From Streptomyces sp. Tu 3180 (GTDB lineage: Bacteria > Actinomycetota > Actinomycetes > Streptomycetales > Streptomycetaceae): 64,000 nucleotides of DNA. Positions within the stretch are counted from its first letter, which is position 1. Every line of letters starts with the position of its first letter. Made by a program: the position numbers and the translations under genes. The stretch lies in NCBI RefSeq assembly GCF_009852415.1, contig NZ_WOXS01000002.1, positions 7,046,001 through 7,110,000 of the forward strand. The letters are read 5' to 3'. Shown here in pieces: positions 1 through 10,017 of this stretch. The notes below the pieces were generated by a model, which saw nothing but the letters and a program-made list of their open reading frames with translations, was not told the DNA's origin and did not search any database.

Positions 1-702
1 TACGACGCGGCCGTCACCGAGGACGTCTGCTGCCTGGTGATGCAGCTCGTCGACGGGACGACCCTCGACAACGTGGTCGACGGCGCCGACGACGGGCGCC
101 TGCCCCTGCCCGCCGCGGTCTCCGTGGCCGCGCAGCTGTGCTCGGGGCTGTCCGCCGCGCACGCGGCCGGCCTCGTGCACCGCGACCTCAAACCCCAGAA
201 CGTCATGGTCCGCACCAGCGGTCTGGTGAAGATCCTCGACTTCGGCCTCGTGAAGGTCCTCTCGAACACCGACCCCCAGCTCACCATGACGGGGGAGACG
301 CTCGGCAACGTGTCCTACGCCTCACCCGAACTCCTGGCCGGTGACAAGCCGTTGGACGGCCGCAGCGACCTGTACGCGGTGGGGTGCCTGCTGTACCACA
401 TGCTCACCGGCCACCCTCCCTTCCCCGGCGAGGGCATCGCCGAGCTGGTGACCCGGCACCTCACCGCGCCCCCGCCGCGACTGGCCGACCACGGCGTCGA
501 CGCCCCGACCGCGCTCCAAGACCTGCTGCACGCGCTGCTGGCCAAACGTCCCGAGGACCGTCCCGGCGGTGCGGCGGAGGTGTACGCGGCCCTCGCCCCG
601 CACCTGCCGGCCCCCGATCCGGCACTCGCGACCCGCAGGACGCCGCCGGAGGATCCCCGGCGGCCGTTCCTCGTGCCCCAGGGGCCGGTCGTGCCGCGCT
701 AG
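1..702 (+). CDS. Serine/threonine protein kinase, C-terminal part (5' end outside window)
   Basis: The reading frame is open from base 1, so the true start lies upstream; 233 residues are visible. They hold the second half of a Hanks-type kinase: the catalytic loop HRDLKPQN (about 178-201), the DFG metal-binding motif at 238-246, an APE-like ASPE and the helix-F aspartate in GRSDLYAVGC. The ATP-binding lobe is missing from view. After the kinase fold only a short Pro/Arg-rich tail follows, with no membrane segment or PASTA repeats in the visible part, so it looks cytosolic. It converges on the helicase operon at 734-9930. All catalytic residues in view are intact. A defence link is possible because two further kinases sit beside defence-like operons in this window, but nothing in the protein itself shows its substrate. 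Confidence 0.9.
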   Translation, partial: YDAAVTEDVCCLVMQLVDGTTLDNVVDGADDGRLPLPAAVSVAAQLCSGLSAAHAAGLVHRDLKPQNVMVRTSGLVKILDFGLVKVLSNTDPQLTMTGETLGNVSYASPELLAGDKPLDGRSDLYAVGCLLYHMLTGHPPFPGEGIAELVTRHLTAPPPRLADHGVDAPTALQDLLHALLAKRPEDRPGGAAEVYAALAPHLPAPDPALATRRTPPEDPRRPFLVPQGPVVPR

Positions 703-723
703 CCGAAGCGGACCGCGGCACGA
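689..723. terminator. Hairpin between convergent genes
   Basis: A 10-bp perfect inverted repeat (TCGTGCCGCG at 689-698 and its complement at 714-723) spans the kinase stop codon and ends just before the stop of the convergent helicase at 734. There is no T-tract, as is usual in Streptomyces. It could serve both directions. Confidence 0.5.
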
Positions 724-733
724 TCGGGGCCGG

Positions 734-3019
734 TCAGGCCGCGACCGGCGGCCGGACCTCGATCAGTTCCCTGAGGAACGGGCTGGGTTCCCCGTGCCAG
801 AAGATGTCCAGGCTGTCCCGGGCCCGCGTGGCCGCCACGAAGAGCAGGGACCGGGCGCGCTGCATCTCTGCCCGGTGGCGCGCCGGGTCCGTGGTCCGCC
901 GCCGCTGGACGTCCGCGCGCGGCACCAGCCCGTCGGACACCCCCGCGATGATCATGTGCTGGTACTCGAGCCCCTTGAACCGGAACATCGTGCCGATGTG
1001 GACGCCGCTGTCACCGAGGGGCCCGTCCGGGCCGATCTCCAGCGCCCGGATACCGCGCCGGGCCAACGTGTCCCCGACCTCGCGCGCCATGTGGTTGGTC
1101 GGCACGGCGATGGCGATCTGCTCGTGCGGCACCTGGCCCCAGGACTCGATCAGCGCGGCGATCGCCTCACGCTCGCCCTCCCAGTCGTCCAGCCGGTGCA
1201 GGTCAGGGACGGCGCCGCTGAGCACGGACCGGTACCCGGCCAGCGTCTCGGTGCTGCCGTCGAGGTCGTCGTACGTCTCCTCGCCGAGCACGTTCAGCGC
1301 GGAGCGCAGGATCTGCCGGGTGGTGCGGTAGCTCAGCGACAGCTTCGACGACCGGCCCCGGATGTTGATGCCGAGGCTGCCGAGGGTCACCTGGTTCTTG
1401 TAGATGCGCTGGTGGGTGTCGCCGACCAGGAAGAGGTCGTTGCGGTCCGGGGCGGTCATGGCGCGCAGCATCTTCCAGTGCGCGGGCCGCAGGTCCTGGG
1501 CTTCGTCGACGACGATGTGCCGGTACCGGTAGCGCAGCCAGCCCCCCGAGCCGTCGGCCACGTGGATGTTGTCCAGACCGCCCGCCTCCTCCCGCTGTCG
1601 GTCGATGGCCTGGATGCGCCGGGCGCGTTCCGCCTCCAACTGCGCCGCGCGTTCCGCGATCTGGTCCCAGGTCTGGATCCCGAGCCGGTCCAGACGCTGG
1701 GTGAACCGCTCGGTGAGCTGCCAGATCTCGGCGCGCTGGGCACGGGTGACCGTGCCCCCGCGTCCGGCGCGGCGCGCCCGGAAGTAGTCCGTGCGGGAGG
1801 TGACGGCCTGGCCGAGGATCACCTGCGTCCACTCGTCGTTCAGGAACTCCGCGTCCCAGCCGTCCTCGCCGAGTTCGTCCAGGAGCGAGCGCCATTCGCG
1901 GACCGCCTGCGCCTCGTCGACGATCCGCTTGCGGTTGCCGGGCTCCGCTTCCCGGACGGTGCGCAGCGCGAGCTGGTCGACGTGGCTGATCTCGACGCGC
2001 GACAGCAGTGCCTCGCCGCCGAGCGCGAGCAGCCGGGACCGCAGGTCCGCCGCGAGGTTCTTGTTGTACGTGGTCAGCAGGACCGGCTTGGTCCGGCCGG
2101 CCGGGAGCCGCTCGACCAGGTGCTTGACCCGGTGCAGCGCCACGATCGTCTTGCCGGTGCCGGGCCCGCCGCCCACGCGCGCCGGACCGCTGTAGTCCCG
2201 GGCGACCAGCTTGGCCTGGGTGGGGTGCAGGAACACCTTCCAGCGCCCGAAGTCCTCGCCCTCCAACGCCTCGCGCAGCGCGTCGTCGGTCGTGGTGACG
2301 ATGGTGGCGGGACGCTCGGCGGCGGCCCGGAAGTCCTCGGTGTCGACGGGTTCCGGCGCCGCGACGGGAGCGGTGACCTGCTCCAGGACGTCGTCGTACG
2401 CCTTGCCGTCGTACAGCGCCAGCAGCACCTCGCCGGTGAGCTGGGGCGCGTGCTCGACCAGTCCGAGGAGCTGGTCCTCGGTGGTCAGCGCGGCGACGAC
2501 CGGGACCAGGGACGACGCCACGCCCAGGTCGGTGAGCTGCTGTTCCGACCACCGTGCGAACAGCGGCTCCGGAGCGGTCGACTCCACGGGAGGGGCGGGC
2601 TCGACGGGTTCGGTGGGCATGACGGGCCCGGTGGGTGCGACGCTCCGCGGGGCCGCGGGACTGAGCACCTCTTCCTGCACGACCTGCAGGTCCACGTACT
2701 CGATGCCGCCGGTGACGCGGTTGACCGAGTACGCGAGCCGGTCCAGGTGTGCGTACACGTCCTTGCGGTGCTTGACCGAGACGATCAGCCAGTCGTCGTC
2801 GGCCAGGCGCAGCAGCAGTGCGCGGTACTCGTCGTTGACGCGTGCCGAGTACAGCTTGTCGTGTCCCTGGAGCTGCTTGAGGCGCAGGCCGGCGGAGTCG
2901 GGGTTGGTCTTGAACTTGTGCTGGAAGTCGTAGATCGCGCCCTTGACCGGACGGGGGAGCTTGAGGATCTCCTTGTCCGCCTTGTCGAGCAGGCGCAGAG
3001 TCGCGTTCTTGCCTGTCAC
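734..3019 (-). CDS. RelE-like toxin domain fused to a UvrD/Rep-type SF1 helicase
   Basis: 761 residues. Residues about 1-95 resemble the RelE/ParE toxin fold (basic, with LKQLQGHDKLYSARVNDEYR and a terminal SVKHRKDVYAHLDRL). After a linker comes a superfamily 1 helicase: Walker A GGPGTGKT near residue 285, Walker B VVDEAQDL near 505, and C-terminal motifs including FRFKGLEYQHMIIAG and a VAATRAR motif VI. The GTG start at 3019 overlaps the stop of the upstream DUF1998 helicase by four bases (GTGA), so the two are translationally coupled and likely act together on DNA. RelE proteins normally cleave mRNA on the ribosome, but RelE-like modules fused to helicases are also found where RNase activity is unproven; here it may instead bind nucleic acid. 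No antitoxin gene is adjacent. An antiphage role is inferred from the partner. Confidence 0.85.
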   Translation of the reverse strand: MTGKNATLRLLDKADKEILKLPRPVKGAIYDFQHKFKTNPDSAGLRLKQLQGHDKLYSARVNDEYRALLLRLADDDWLIVSVKHRKDVYAHLDRLAYSVNRVTGGIEYVDLQVVQEEVLSPAAPRSVAPTGPVMPTEPVEPAPPVESTAPEPLFARWSEQQLTDLGVASSLVPVVAALTTEDQLLGLVEHAPQLTGEVLLALYDGKAYDDVLEQVTAPVAAPEPVDTEDFRAAAERPATIVTTTDDALREALEGEDFGRWKVFLHPTQAKLVARDYSGPARVGGGPGTGKTIVALHRVKHLVERLPAGRTKPVLLTTYNKNLAADLRSRLLALGGEALLSRVEISHVDQLALRTVREAEPGNRKRIVDEAQAVREWRSLLDELGEDGWDAEFLNDEWTQVILGQAVTSRTDYFRARRAGRGGTVTRAQRAEIWQLTERFTQRLDRLGIQTWDQIAERAAQLEAERARRIQAIDRQREEAGGLDNIHVADGSGGWLRYRYRHIVVDEAQDLRPAHWKMLRAMTAPDRNDLFLVGDTHQRIYKNQVTLGSLGINIRGRSSKLSLSYRTTRQILRSALNVLGEETYDDLDGSTETLAGYRSVLSGAVPDLHRLDDWEGEREAIAALIESWGQVPHEQIAIAVPTNHMAREVGDTLARRGIRALEIGPDGPLGDSGVHIGTMFRFKGLEYQHMIIAGVSDGLVPRADVQRRRTTDPARHRAEMQRARSLLFVAATRARDSLDIFWHGEPSPFLRELIEVRPPVAA

Positions 3020-6000
3020 GGTTGTGCGTTCTCCCCGTTCTCCGTGGTGGTGCCGTCTGGCTGGTTACGACCCTTCCGGTCGCCGGATGGTTGTGCGCCG
3101 CCGAGGCGGTCCGCGAGGTCGTCCGGGGTCCAGTCGGCGGCGGGCCGCACCTCCCAGCCGGCCGCGGCGAACGCGCGGTCGCGGTCGGCGGCCTCCGGAT
3201 CCTCGTCCTCGCCCTCCGGCGGGCGCGGGGCGAGGACGACGCCGACGCGTGCGGCGGGCCAGGCCAGCTCGGCCAGCCAGCCGTTCTCGTCGAGTTCGTA
3301 GCCGTCCTCGGCGGCCGGGACGCCGCGCGCGGCGAGGACCTCGGCGAGCGCGAGCAGACCGGGCTCGTCCGGGTCGAGGTACTCGATGACCCGGTCCCAC
3401 GCCGCGTCCCGGGCGGGCGGAACGGCGACCGCGGCGGGCGGGGCCTGCGGCGAAGGCGCGGCGGAGGTCCCGGCCGGCGCGGGCGTGCCGGCGGAGGTCG
3501 TCGTGGCGGTCGTCGCAGTGGTGGCGAGCGGGGTGCGGAGGCTCTCCAGGACACCGCCGCCGCCCGTGACCGCCAGGGTCTCGACGGGGAAGGCGTCGAG
3601 GCGGCCGGTCGTGAGCTGGACGGCATCACCGCCACCGGCGTCCAGGAACTGCAGCAGGTTGGACCAGTACAGCCAGGCCCGCCAGCGGCGCTTGTGCTCC
3701 CCCTCCCGGGCGTGGACGCCGGGCGCGTCGTCGAGGAGGGCGATGCCGGTCCACGCGGGGGGCCTCGCCCGGCCGTCCGCGGCGCACACCAGCGGCAGCC
3801 CCGAGCCGTCGGTGACCACGAACAGCTGCACCGGGCCGCGCGGCCCCGCGGGCGTTCCACCGCGCAGCGCCGCCGTGATCTGCTCGCCGAGCACGTTCGG
3901 CGCCAGCGCGACGGGGCGGGCCCGGGCGCCCATGAAGCCCGCCAGGGCGGCCTCCGCCCGCCACTGCCAGAGCGTGGCGTCCGGCCGGCGCAGGTACTCC
4001 ACGAGCTGCACGGCCGGGTTCACCCACACCGTCTCCGCGAGCTCACCGGGCAGACCGCCCCGTACCTGGGCGTAGTAGTCGCGGGCCTTGCCGCAGGCCT
4101 TGTCCCCGTAGGGCTCCCACACCGGGTCGGCCGGTCCCGCGCCCGCGTGGCCGGTGTCCCGGACGCGGCGCTGCCACTCCCTCACGTCGGCGTAGGTGAG
4201 CTGGAAGACCCTGAGTCCCTCCGCGCGCAGCCGCGTGCGCTTGTCGGCGTCGTCGCCGACCCGGTTGTGCTCCCGGCCGGCGTGGAACTCGTAACCGTCC
4301 AGGTAGACCGCCACGCGCGGGCCGGGCGCGTCGACGCGCTCGAAGAGGACGTCGGGGCGGGTGCCGTCGAGGACGCGCTGCTGCGACACCCGCCAGCTCA
4401 GCGTGGTCCCGTCGGCGGCGGTCAGCCGCAGGTCGAGCGCGTGGGTGCCGGCGGGCGTGATGTAGGCGTCGCCGCTGGCACGGCTCTCCGGCAGGGCGGC
4501 CCACTCGCGCAGCGTGTCGACGAACAGGACCTCGAGGTCGCTCTCGGCCTGCCGGTGCATCGGGATGTGCCGGGTGGTGGCGACGGGCGAGGTGCGCCAG
4601 CGCTCGCCGTCCGCGCCGAGCAGCTCGTCCAGCATCTGCCGGACCTCGTTGCGGCTGACCTTGTCGTAGTCGGCCGGCGGCACGCGGCGCAGCAGGCAGC
4701 GGTGGCAGCCGTCGAACCCCTTCCGCAGGCAGTCGCAGTTCTCGATGACCTCGCGGGCCTTCAGCAGGACCTCGCGGAAGCCGTCCGAGGTCGCCAGGCG
4801 GTGCAGGTAGCCGGTGCCGCCGGGCAGCCGGTCGTACACCACGAGGAACCGGCGCGGCCAGTCGCGGTCCTCGCCGTCGGGCATGGACGCGGAGGTGATG
4901 TCGATGTGGTCGGGGTCGCCACCGTAGCGGGCGGCTATGCCCGCGAACAGCGCGGCGGTGAACGAGGCGAGCCGCTCCTTGGCCCGCGCCACGGACGCCG
5001 GCAGCAGGATGCGGACGGCCTCCGTCGTCAACTCGTGCGCCAGCAGCAGCGGCACGTCCAGGCCGGCGCCCTGCTCCTCCCCGCTGCCGCGCAGCCGCCG
5101 GCGCGGGCACCACAGCTGGTGGTGGGCGCTGGCCCGCGTGGACTGGGCGAGGGACGCGGTGAGCGCGTGTTGCGACTGGTCGACGACCGGCCGCCCGTCG
5201 GCCGTCGCCCCGCCGCAACCGGTGCACACGTAGAAGGGGTTCAGGCGCACGTCGTCCCCGGCCAGCGGGACCGTGCTGCTGCCGTCCTGGCGGTCGACCC
5301 CCAGGTTCAGGGTGCGCACGACGGCCCGGCGGGTGAAGTCGGCACCGAAGACCGCGGTGTCGTGCCGCCACGAGCCGGACGCCAGGTGCTCCGGATCGAT
5401 GTCGACGGTGGTGAGGACCGCGTACCGCTTGCGGTCCCGCTCGTCGCGGTCGTCCCGCACCCGGGCGTCGTCCCGCTTGTCCCGGGACATCACGCGCCGG
5501 GGCTCGAGCACGTGGTGCACGCAGCCCGCGTCGGCTATCTCCCGCGAGCCGCACCGCGGGCACGGTGAGGTGTCGTTCTTCGGGTCGCCGTGGGTGCGCG
5601 CGTACCCGCAGGCCGGGCACAGCCGCCACACCGCCCAGGCGCGCCGCTCGGGGCTGCCGATGTCCAGGGCGCGCACGACGTGCCGGTAGCCGTTGACGTA
5701 GAAGCTGTTGCCGGGCGCGAGTTCGGTCAGGGCCAGTTTGCGGGACCGCTCGTAATCGCGGGTCTCGCTGCGGTACGCCCACTCGCGGCGGTCGTCGTCG
5801 CCCTCCGGGGCGTCCGCTCCCTCGTCGTCCCCGGCGGCCTCCTTCCAGTAGAGCGTGGCCTCCAGCGAGGTCGTGGTGTCGGTGAGGCTGTAGTTGGGCA
5901 GCAGACCGAGCTCGACGAGGGCGCCGTGCGCGCTGGTCTGGCTCAGCTGGCGCAGCAGTTCGCCCGTGGCGCGCCGTTCCGCGAGCAGCTCGCGCCGCTC

Positions 6001-9000
6001 GGCGCCCTGCTCCCGGTCCTCGGCGAGCAGCCCGTCCACGGCGGTGTCGATGGCCGCGATGCGGCGGCGCAGCTCCTCGCGGCGCGCCGTCCATTCCTCC
6101 TCGGCCTCCTGCAGGGTGCGCGCGATGCCGCCGGTGGCGTAGGCGCGCAGCTCGTCCGCGGCGTGCGCGGACACCCCCCGGTCGTCGTCCGGGCCGCCGG
6201 ACGCCTGTGGGAACAGCGCCAGGAACTCCTCCACCAGCCGCGCCCCGTGGGTGAGCGCCGCGTCCGACAGGTCCTGGCACCAGCCGGTGGTGCCGAACAG
6301 CGCCGACGACAGGCGCGGCACCGGCATGAGCGGCTCGCCGTCCGCCGTGGTCAGCTCGCCGCGTGCCGCCCGGTCCAGCAGATGCGCCGTGTACTGGCGG
6401 CGCAGGATCTCGACGGCCGACAGGTAGCAGCCCGGCGGCACGATGTCGCCGGCGATCATCTCGGTCGGGTCGTCCAGGTAGTACCGGTCGCGGGCCCGGC
6501 GCCCGCCGAAGGCGACCACCAGCGCGTTGCCGGTCCGGCGGCCGGCGCGGCCGGCGCGCTGCACGTAGTTCGCCGGGCCGCCCGGCAGCGAGCCGAGCAG
6601 CACCGCGGACAGGTCGCCGATGTCGATGCCCAGTTCCAGGGTGGGCGTGCAGGACAGCACGTTGGGGTCGGTGTAGTGGGCGCCCTGCCGGAACGTCCGC
6701 TCCACGCGCTCGCGTTCGGGCCGGGTCAGCATGCCGGTGTGCTCGGCCGTGACGACCCGGTAGGTGCCGCCGGTCAGGTACAGGCGGCGGTAGTAGTCGG
6801 CCCGGTAGTCCCGCTCCAGCTTTCCGCCGAAGCCGCCGCTGCCCGCCCCGGTCGGGGACGTGCCGTGCTGCGGCGGGGTGAGGATGCCGGTGCAGCGCCA
6901 GCGCGGGCAGGGGTGCCCGTACCAGCGGGTGCGCCGCTCGGGCGGCACCACCTGCTGCCAGCCGCACTCCTCGCAGGACACGAACGCCTTGTTGACCAGG
7001 TCGTCGGTCAGCAGCCGCACGTGGACGTGGCCCGGCTGCAGCCCGTACACGCGGGTGGCGCGGTCCTTGGCGGTGCGCACCGACAGCACGCCCTCGTCCG
7101 CGAGGACCGGCAGCAGCCGGCGCAGGTACTCGGTCGCCTGCGCCGCGTCCAGGCCGAGGCAGCGCCGGGTCCAGTCCTGGTACCAGTTGTTCTTGCCGGT
7201 GACCGTGTCGAACTTCGTCTTCTCCTTGGGCCGGTCGAGCAGGAACCTCGGCGGCGCCACCCGCCCCTCGGGGAAGGCGGGCATCCCCTCCGGCCGCCGG
7301 CCGGAGATCAGGTACTGGTTGACGCCCGCTTCCCTGATCCAGGTGTCCAGCCACCGGTGCCGCACGCCGCCGCGCAGCCGCAGCCGCTCCAGCAGCCCCC
7401 GCACGTACGCCAGGTACCGCTCGGGCGTGGGCAGCCCGCCCTCGAGGCCCAGCTGCCCGGGCAGGGCGAGGTGCAGGTCGCGGGCGAGCGCGACGATCCG
7501 GTCCGGGTCGGCGACCACCACCTCCGCGGCCGTGGTCCGGGTCAGCTCCAGGGTGCGACCGAGCCGGGAGCGCAGCCCGAACTCCATGACGGCCGCGAAC
7601 GCGAGGCGTTCCCCGATGAGCTTCCAGGTCCGCGCGTCCCCGGTGCCGCGTCCCGACAGCAGCCGGTCCACGCCCGGTTCGTCGTGCAGGTCCGGCGGGA
7701 CGACCGCGGCCAGCGTCTGCGGGTCGTCCACGGAGTCCAGGACGTCGCCGATGAGGTCGTTGAGCGGGAGCGGCGTCCCGGAGTCGTCCAGCCGGTGCGC
7801 GAGCAGCGAGCGCAGCGAGAACTTGTACGAGGCGTTGGCGACGTACCCGGCGCGGTGCGCCGCGTCCTGGGTGGAGTCGTTGAACAGCAGCGTCTTGCGC
7901 TCCTCCGGCGCCAGCGCGATCTCCTGGCCGCCGGTGAACAGCTGGGTGACCGCGGCGGAGGCCAGCGCGGCGAGCGCGGTGCCGAGGAACCGGATGCCGT
8001 TGTCGGTGCCGCACGCCGGGCAGGTGTCGTCCTTGGCGGCCTGGTCGGCGGTCTTCTTGTCCAGGACGGCCCGCGCGAACCAGGCGTCCTGCAGCCCTTC
8101 GGCGTCCTCGGCGACGGGCATGCGGTAGGTGCCCTGCGCCCCGTCCAGCACCACCACGGACTGCGGGTCGACGCCGCCGGCCTGCTTGGGCGCGGCGCCG
8201 GTGAGCGCCGCGAGGGCGTCCCGCGCCTCGGCCGGCGTCGCCGCGATGAAGTACCGCAGCCGCCTCTTGTCCCGGCCCACGGCGGCCTGCCAGATCTTCG
8301 GCGGGCCGGTCTCCAGCTTCCGCGGATCGGCCTCCGGGGACAGCGCCGCCCACCCCGAGCGGCCGCAGACGCGGCAGTAGACCGCGGGCAGGTGGGCCTG
8401 GGCCGGCCGCTGCACGGTGTCCGAACCGGGCAGCGCCTCGGGCCGCCGCGAGTCCGCCGGCCAGGCGTCGTCGTCGGACGACTCCTCGGACGCGGACGCC
8501 GCGGTGAGCGCGGAGCGCCGCGCGAGGGTCCGCTCGTCCTCGTACCAGCGGAACTCCGGCCGGCCGCTCACCCCGCTCAGCACCCGCCCCACCGGCCGCA
8601 CCCACAGGTGCGCCTCGATGTGCAGCAGCGGGCGCGGCCGGCGCTCGTCGGACTGGGGGTCCCGCGCGGACGACAGCAGCGCCACGAACCGCGACAGCGC
8701 CTCCAGCGCGAGCCGCGGGTTCTCCCGCGCGGTGCGCGCCCACGCGTACCCGAAGCGGGCCATGCGGTCCCGCAGCCCCCACTCGTCGAGCGGCTCGCCG
8801 TTCAGCAGCGCGAGCACCCCGTGGGTGAAGTCGTGCTTCTTCAGCAGCCGCCCGATCTGGAAGGCGTCCAGGCCACGCCGTCCCAGCAGCCGCTCGGCGA
8901 GCCCGTCCAGGTCGAGCCGGTCCGGGTCGGACTCCACGCCCGGTCCGCCGGAGACCTCGATGACCTCCTTGGGGCCGGGCGGCTCGGGCAGCTCGTAGTC

Positions 9001-9930
9001 GATGTCGCCGACGAAGTCGTCGGCGCTCAGCCGCTCCTCGCCGATCACCGCGTCCGGACCGAACGGCACGCCGAACACCTGCTCGGCGACGGTGAGGATG
9101 CCGTCGGTGTCGCCCCCGCCCTCGCCGAGGGTCGCCGAGGTCGCCACCGGGCAGATCGAACCGAGCGGCCGCTCCGGCTTCGGGGCGCCCACGGCGGACG
9201 CCAGCCGCCGCAGCAGCATCGCCACGTCCGTGCCCTGCGCGCCGTCGTAGGTGTGGAACTCGTCCAGCACCACGTACGCCGGGTCCGCGCCCTCCCACAG
9301 CGGCCGGTCCTCGGCCCGCTGCAGCAGCAGGTCCAGCATCTTGTAGTTGGTGATCAGCACGTCCGGGGGCGACTGGCGCATCTCCTCGCGCCGCGTCATC
9401 ACCCGCCGGAAGTCCGTGTCCGGCTTGTCGCCGATGTAGAGGCCCGCCGTCACCTGTGCCAGTTCCGGCTGCGCCAGGTAGTCCCCGATGCGGCCGGCCT
9501 GGTCGGTGGCGAGCGCGTTCATCGGGTACAGCAGCACGGCCTTCACCCCGCGCCGGCCCAGCGCCTTCTGCCGCCGGCAGTGGTCGAGCACGGGGATCAG
9601 GAACGACTCGGTCTTGCCGGACCCGGTGCCGGTCGTCACGAGCGTCGGCTCGGCGGGCCCGTCGTACGTGCTCAGCCGCTGCCACGCCTTCGCCTGGTGC
9701 CGCCACGGCGTGAACGCCGGCTGCCACTCCAGCGCGGATCGCCACCCGTCGTCGGCGGGGTGGAACGGCGTCCTGATCCGCAGGTACGGCCCCCGGAAGA
9801 TGCCCGTGTCCGGGTCCCCGAGGAACCGCTCCAGCGCGAGCCGCGTGTCCTCGTCGGCCAGCGCGTACGTCGTCGTGAGGTACTGCGTCAGACTGCCGCG
9901 GAGCTGCGCGGCGGCCAGGGTGGGCTTCAC
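3016..9930 (-). CDS. Giant DEAD/DEAH helicase with DUF1998 and nuclease-like C-terminus (DruE/DrmB-like)
   Basis: 2304 residues. Walker A GTGSGKTES is at 101-109, the Walker B DEFH at 223-226, SAT at 265-267, and motif VI QRAGRAGRR near residue 1124. Several CxxC zinc pairs follow (CSCTPT, CEECGW, CPACGY regions), then the DUF1998 signature with ENCDCLRKGFDGCHRCLLRR near 1731. Around 1870-1910 is a restriction-endonuclease-like stretch (VAVYLDGYEFHAG, DADKRTRLRAEGLRV) of the kind seen in Vsr/DUF559-like nucleases. Size and layout match DruE of Druantia or a DrmA/DrmB-type DISARM helicase, although no other druantia or drm core gene is next to it. The GTG start at 9930 has a GAAAGG ribosome site five bases upstream. 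It is the first gene of a two-gene operon with the RelE-UvrD helicase. A defence role is inferred from the family. Confidence 0.88.
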   Translation of the reverse strand: MKPTLAAAQLRGSLTQYLTTTYALADEDTRLALERFLGDPDTGIFRGPYLRIRTPFHPADDGWRSALEWQPAFTPWRHQAKAWQRLSTYDGPAEPTLVTTGTGSGKTESFLIPVLDHCRRQKALGRRGVKAVLLYPMNALATDQAGRIGDYLAQPELAQVTAGLYIGDKPDTDFRRVMTRREEMRQSPPDVLITNYKMLDLLLQRAEDRPLWEGADPAYVVLDEFHTYDGAQGTDVAMLLRRLASAVGAPKPERPLGSICPVATSATLGEGGGDTDGILTVAEQVFGVPFGPDAVIGEERLSADDFVGDIDYELPEPPGPKEVIEVSGGPGVESDPDRLDLDGLAERLLGRRGLDAFQIGRLLKKHDFTHGVLALLNGEPLDEWGLRDRMARFGYAWARTARENPRLALEALSRFVALLSSARDPQSDERRPRPLLHIEAHLWVRPVGRVLSGVSGRPEFRWYEDERTLARRSALTAASASEESSDDDAWPADSRRPEALPGSDTVQRPAQAHLPAVYCRVCGRSGWAALSPEADPRKLETGPPKIWQAAVGRDKRRLRYFIAATPAEARDALAALTGAAPKQAGGVDPQSVVVLDGAQGTYRMPVAEDAEGLQDAWFARAVLDKKTADQAAKDDTCPACGTDNGIRFLGTALAALASAAVTQLFTGGQEIALAPEERKTLLFNDSTQDAAHRAGYVANASYKFSLRSLLAHRLDDSGTPLPLNDLIGDVLDSVDDPQTLAAVVPPDLHDEPGVDRLLSGRGTGDARTWKLIGERLAFAAVMEFGLRSRLGRTLELTRTTAAEVVVADPDRIVALARDLHLALPGQLGLEGGLPTPERYLAYVRGLLERLRLRGGVRHRWLDTWIREAGVNQYLISGRRPEGMPAFPEGRVAPPRFLLDRPKEKTKFDTVTGKNNWYQDWTRRCLGLDAAQATEYLRRLLPVLADEGVLSVRTAKDRATRVYGLQPGHVHVRLLTDDLVNKAFVSCEECGWQQVVPPERRTRWYGHPCPRWRCTGILTPPQHGTSPTGAGSGGFGGKLERDYRADYYRRLYLTGGTYRVVTAEHTGMLTRPERERVERTFRQGAHYTDPNVLSCTPTLELGIDIGDLSAVLLGSLPGGPANYVQRAGRAGRRTGNALVVAFGGRRARDRYYLDDPTEMIAGDIVPPGCYLSAVEILRRQYTAHLLDRAARGELTTADGEPLMPVPRLSSALFGTTGWCQDLSDAALTHGARLVEEFLALFPQASGGPDDDRGVSAHAADELRAYATGGIARTLQEAEEEWTARREELRRRIAAIDTAVDGLLAEDREQGAERRELLAERRATGELLRQLSQTSAHGALVELGLLPNYSLTDTTTSLEATLYWKEAAGDDEGADAPEGDDDRREWAYRSETRDYERSRKLALTELAPGNSFYVNGYRHVVRALDIGSPERRAWAVWRLCPACGYARTHGDPKNDTSPCPRCGSREIADAGCVHHVLEPRRVMSRDKRDDARVRDDRDERDRKRYAVLTTVDIDPEHLASGSWRHDTAVFGADFTRRAVVRTLNLGVDRQDGSSTVPLAGDDVRLNPFYVCTGCGGATADGRPVVDQSQHALTASLAQSTRASAHHQLWCPRRRLRGSGEEQGAGLDVPLLLAHELTTEAVRILLPASVARAKERLASFTAALFAGIAARYGGDPDHIDITSASMPDGEDRDWPRRFLVVYDRLPGGTGYLHRLATSDGFREVLLKAREVIENCDCLRKGFDGCHRCLLRRVPPADYDKVSRNEVRQMLDELLGADGERWRTSPVATTRHIPMHRQAESDLEVLFVDTLREWAALPESRASGDAYITPAGTHALDLRLTAADGTTLSWRVSQQRVLDGTRPDVLFERVDAPGPRVAVYLDGYEFHAGREHNRVGDDADKRTRLRAEGLRVFQLTYADVREWQRRVRDTGHAGAGPADPVWEPYGDKACGKARDYYAQVRGGLPGELAETVWVNPAVQLVEYLRRPDATLWQWRAEAALAGFMGARARPVALAPNVLGEQITAALRGGTPAGPRGPVQLFVVTDGSGLPLVCAADGRARPPAWTGIALLDDAPGVHAREGEHKRRWRAWLYWSNLLQFLDAGGGDAVQLTTGRLDAFPVETLAVTGGGGVLESLRTPLATTATTATTTSAGTPAPAGTSAAPSPQAPPAAVAVPPARDAAWDRVIEYLDPDEPGLLALAEVLAARGVPAAEDGYELDENGWLAELAWPAARVGVVLAPRPPEGEDEDPEAADRDRAFAAAGWEVRPAADWTPDDLADRLGGAQPSGDRKGRNQPDGTTTENGENAQP

Positions 9931-10017
9931 GAGGACCTTTCGGGCAGGACGGTTACCGTGACCGCCGGGTGCGCCGCGCCGTGACAGCCGGCGAAGGCAC
10001 CGTGACGATCAGCGTCA

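Noticed and set aside
734..2300. Classic RelE toxin with antitoxin
   Set aside because: The RelE-like part is fused to a helicase and no RelB-like or other small antitoxin gene lies next to it; the upstream partner is the giant helicase.
569..3301. Long open frame of 910 codons on the plus strand opposite the RelE-UvrD helicase
   Set aside because: It is the mirror frame of a high-GC coding region; its Arg/Gly/Pro-rich translation has no motifs, while the minus strand encodes complete helicase motifs.
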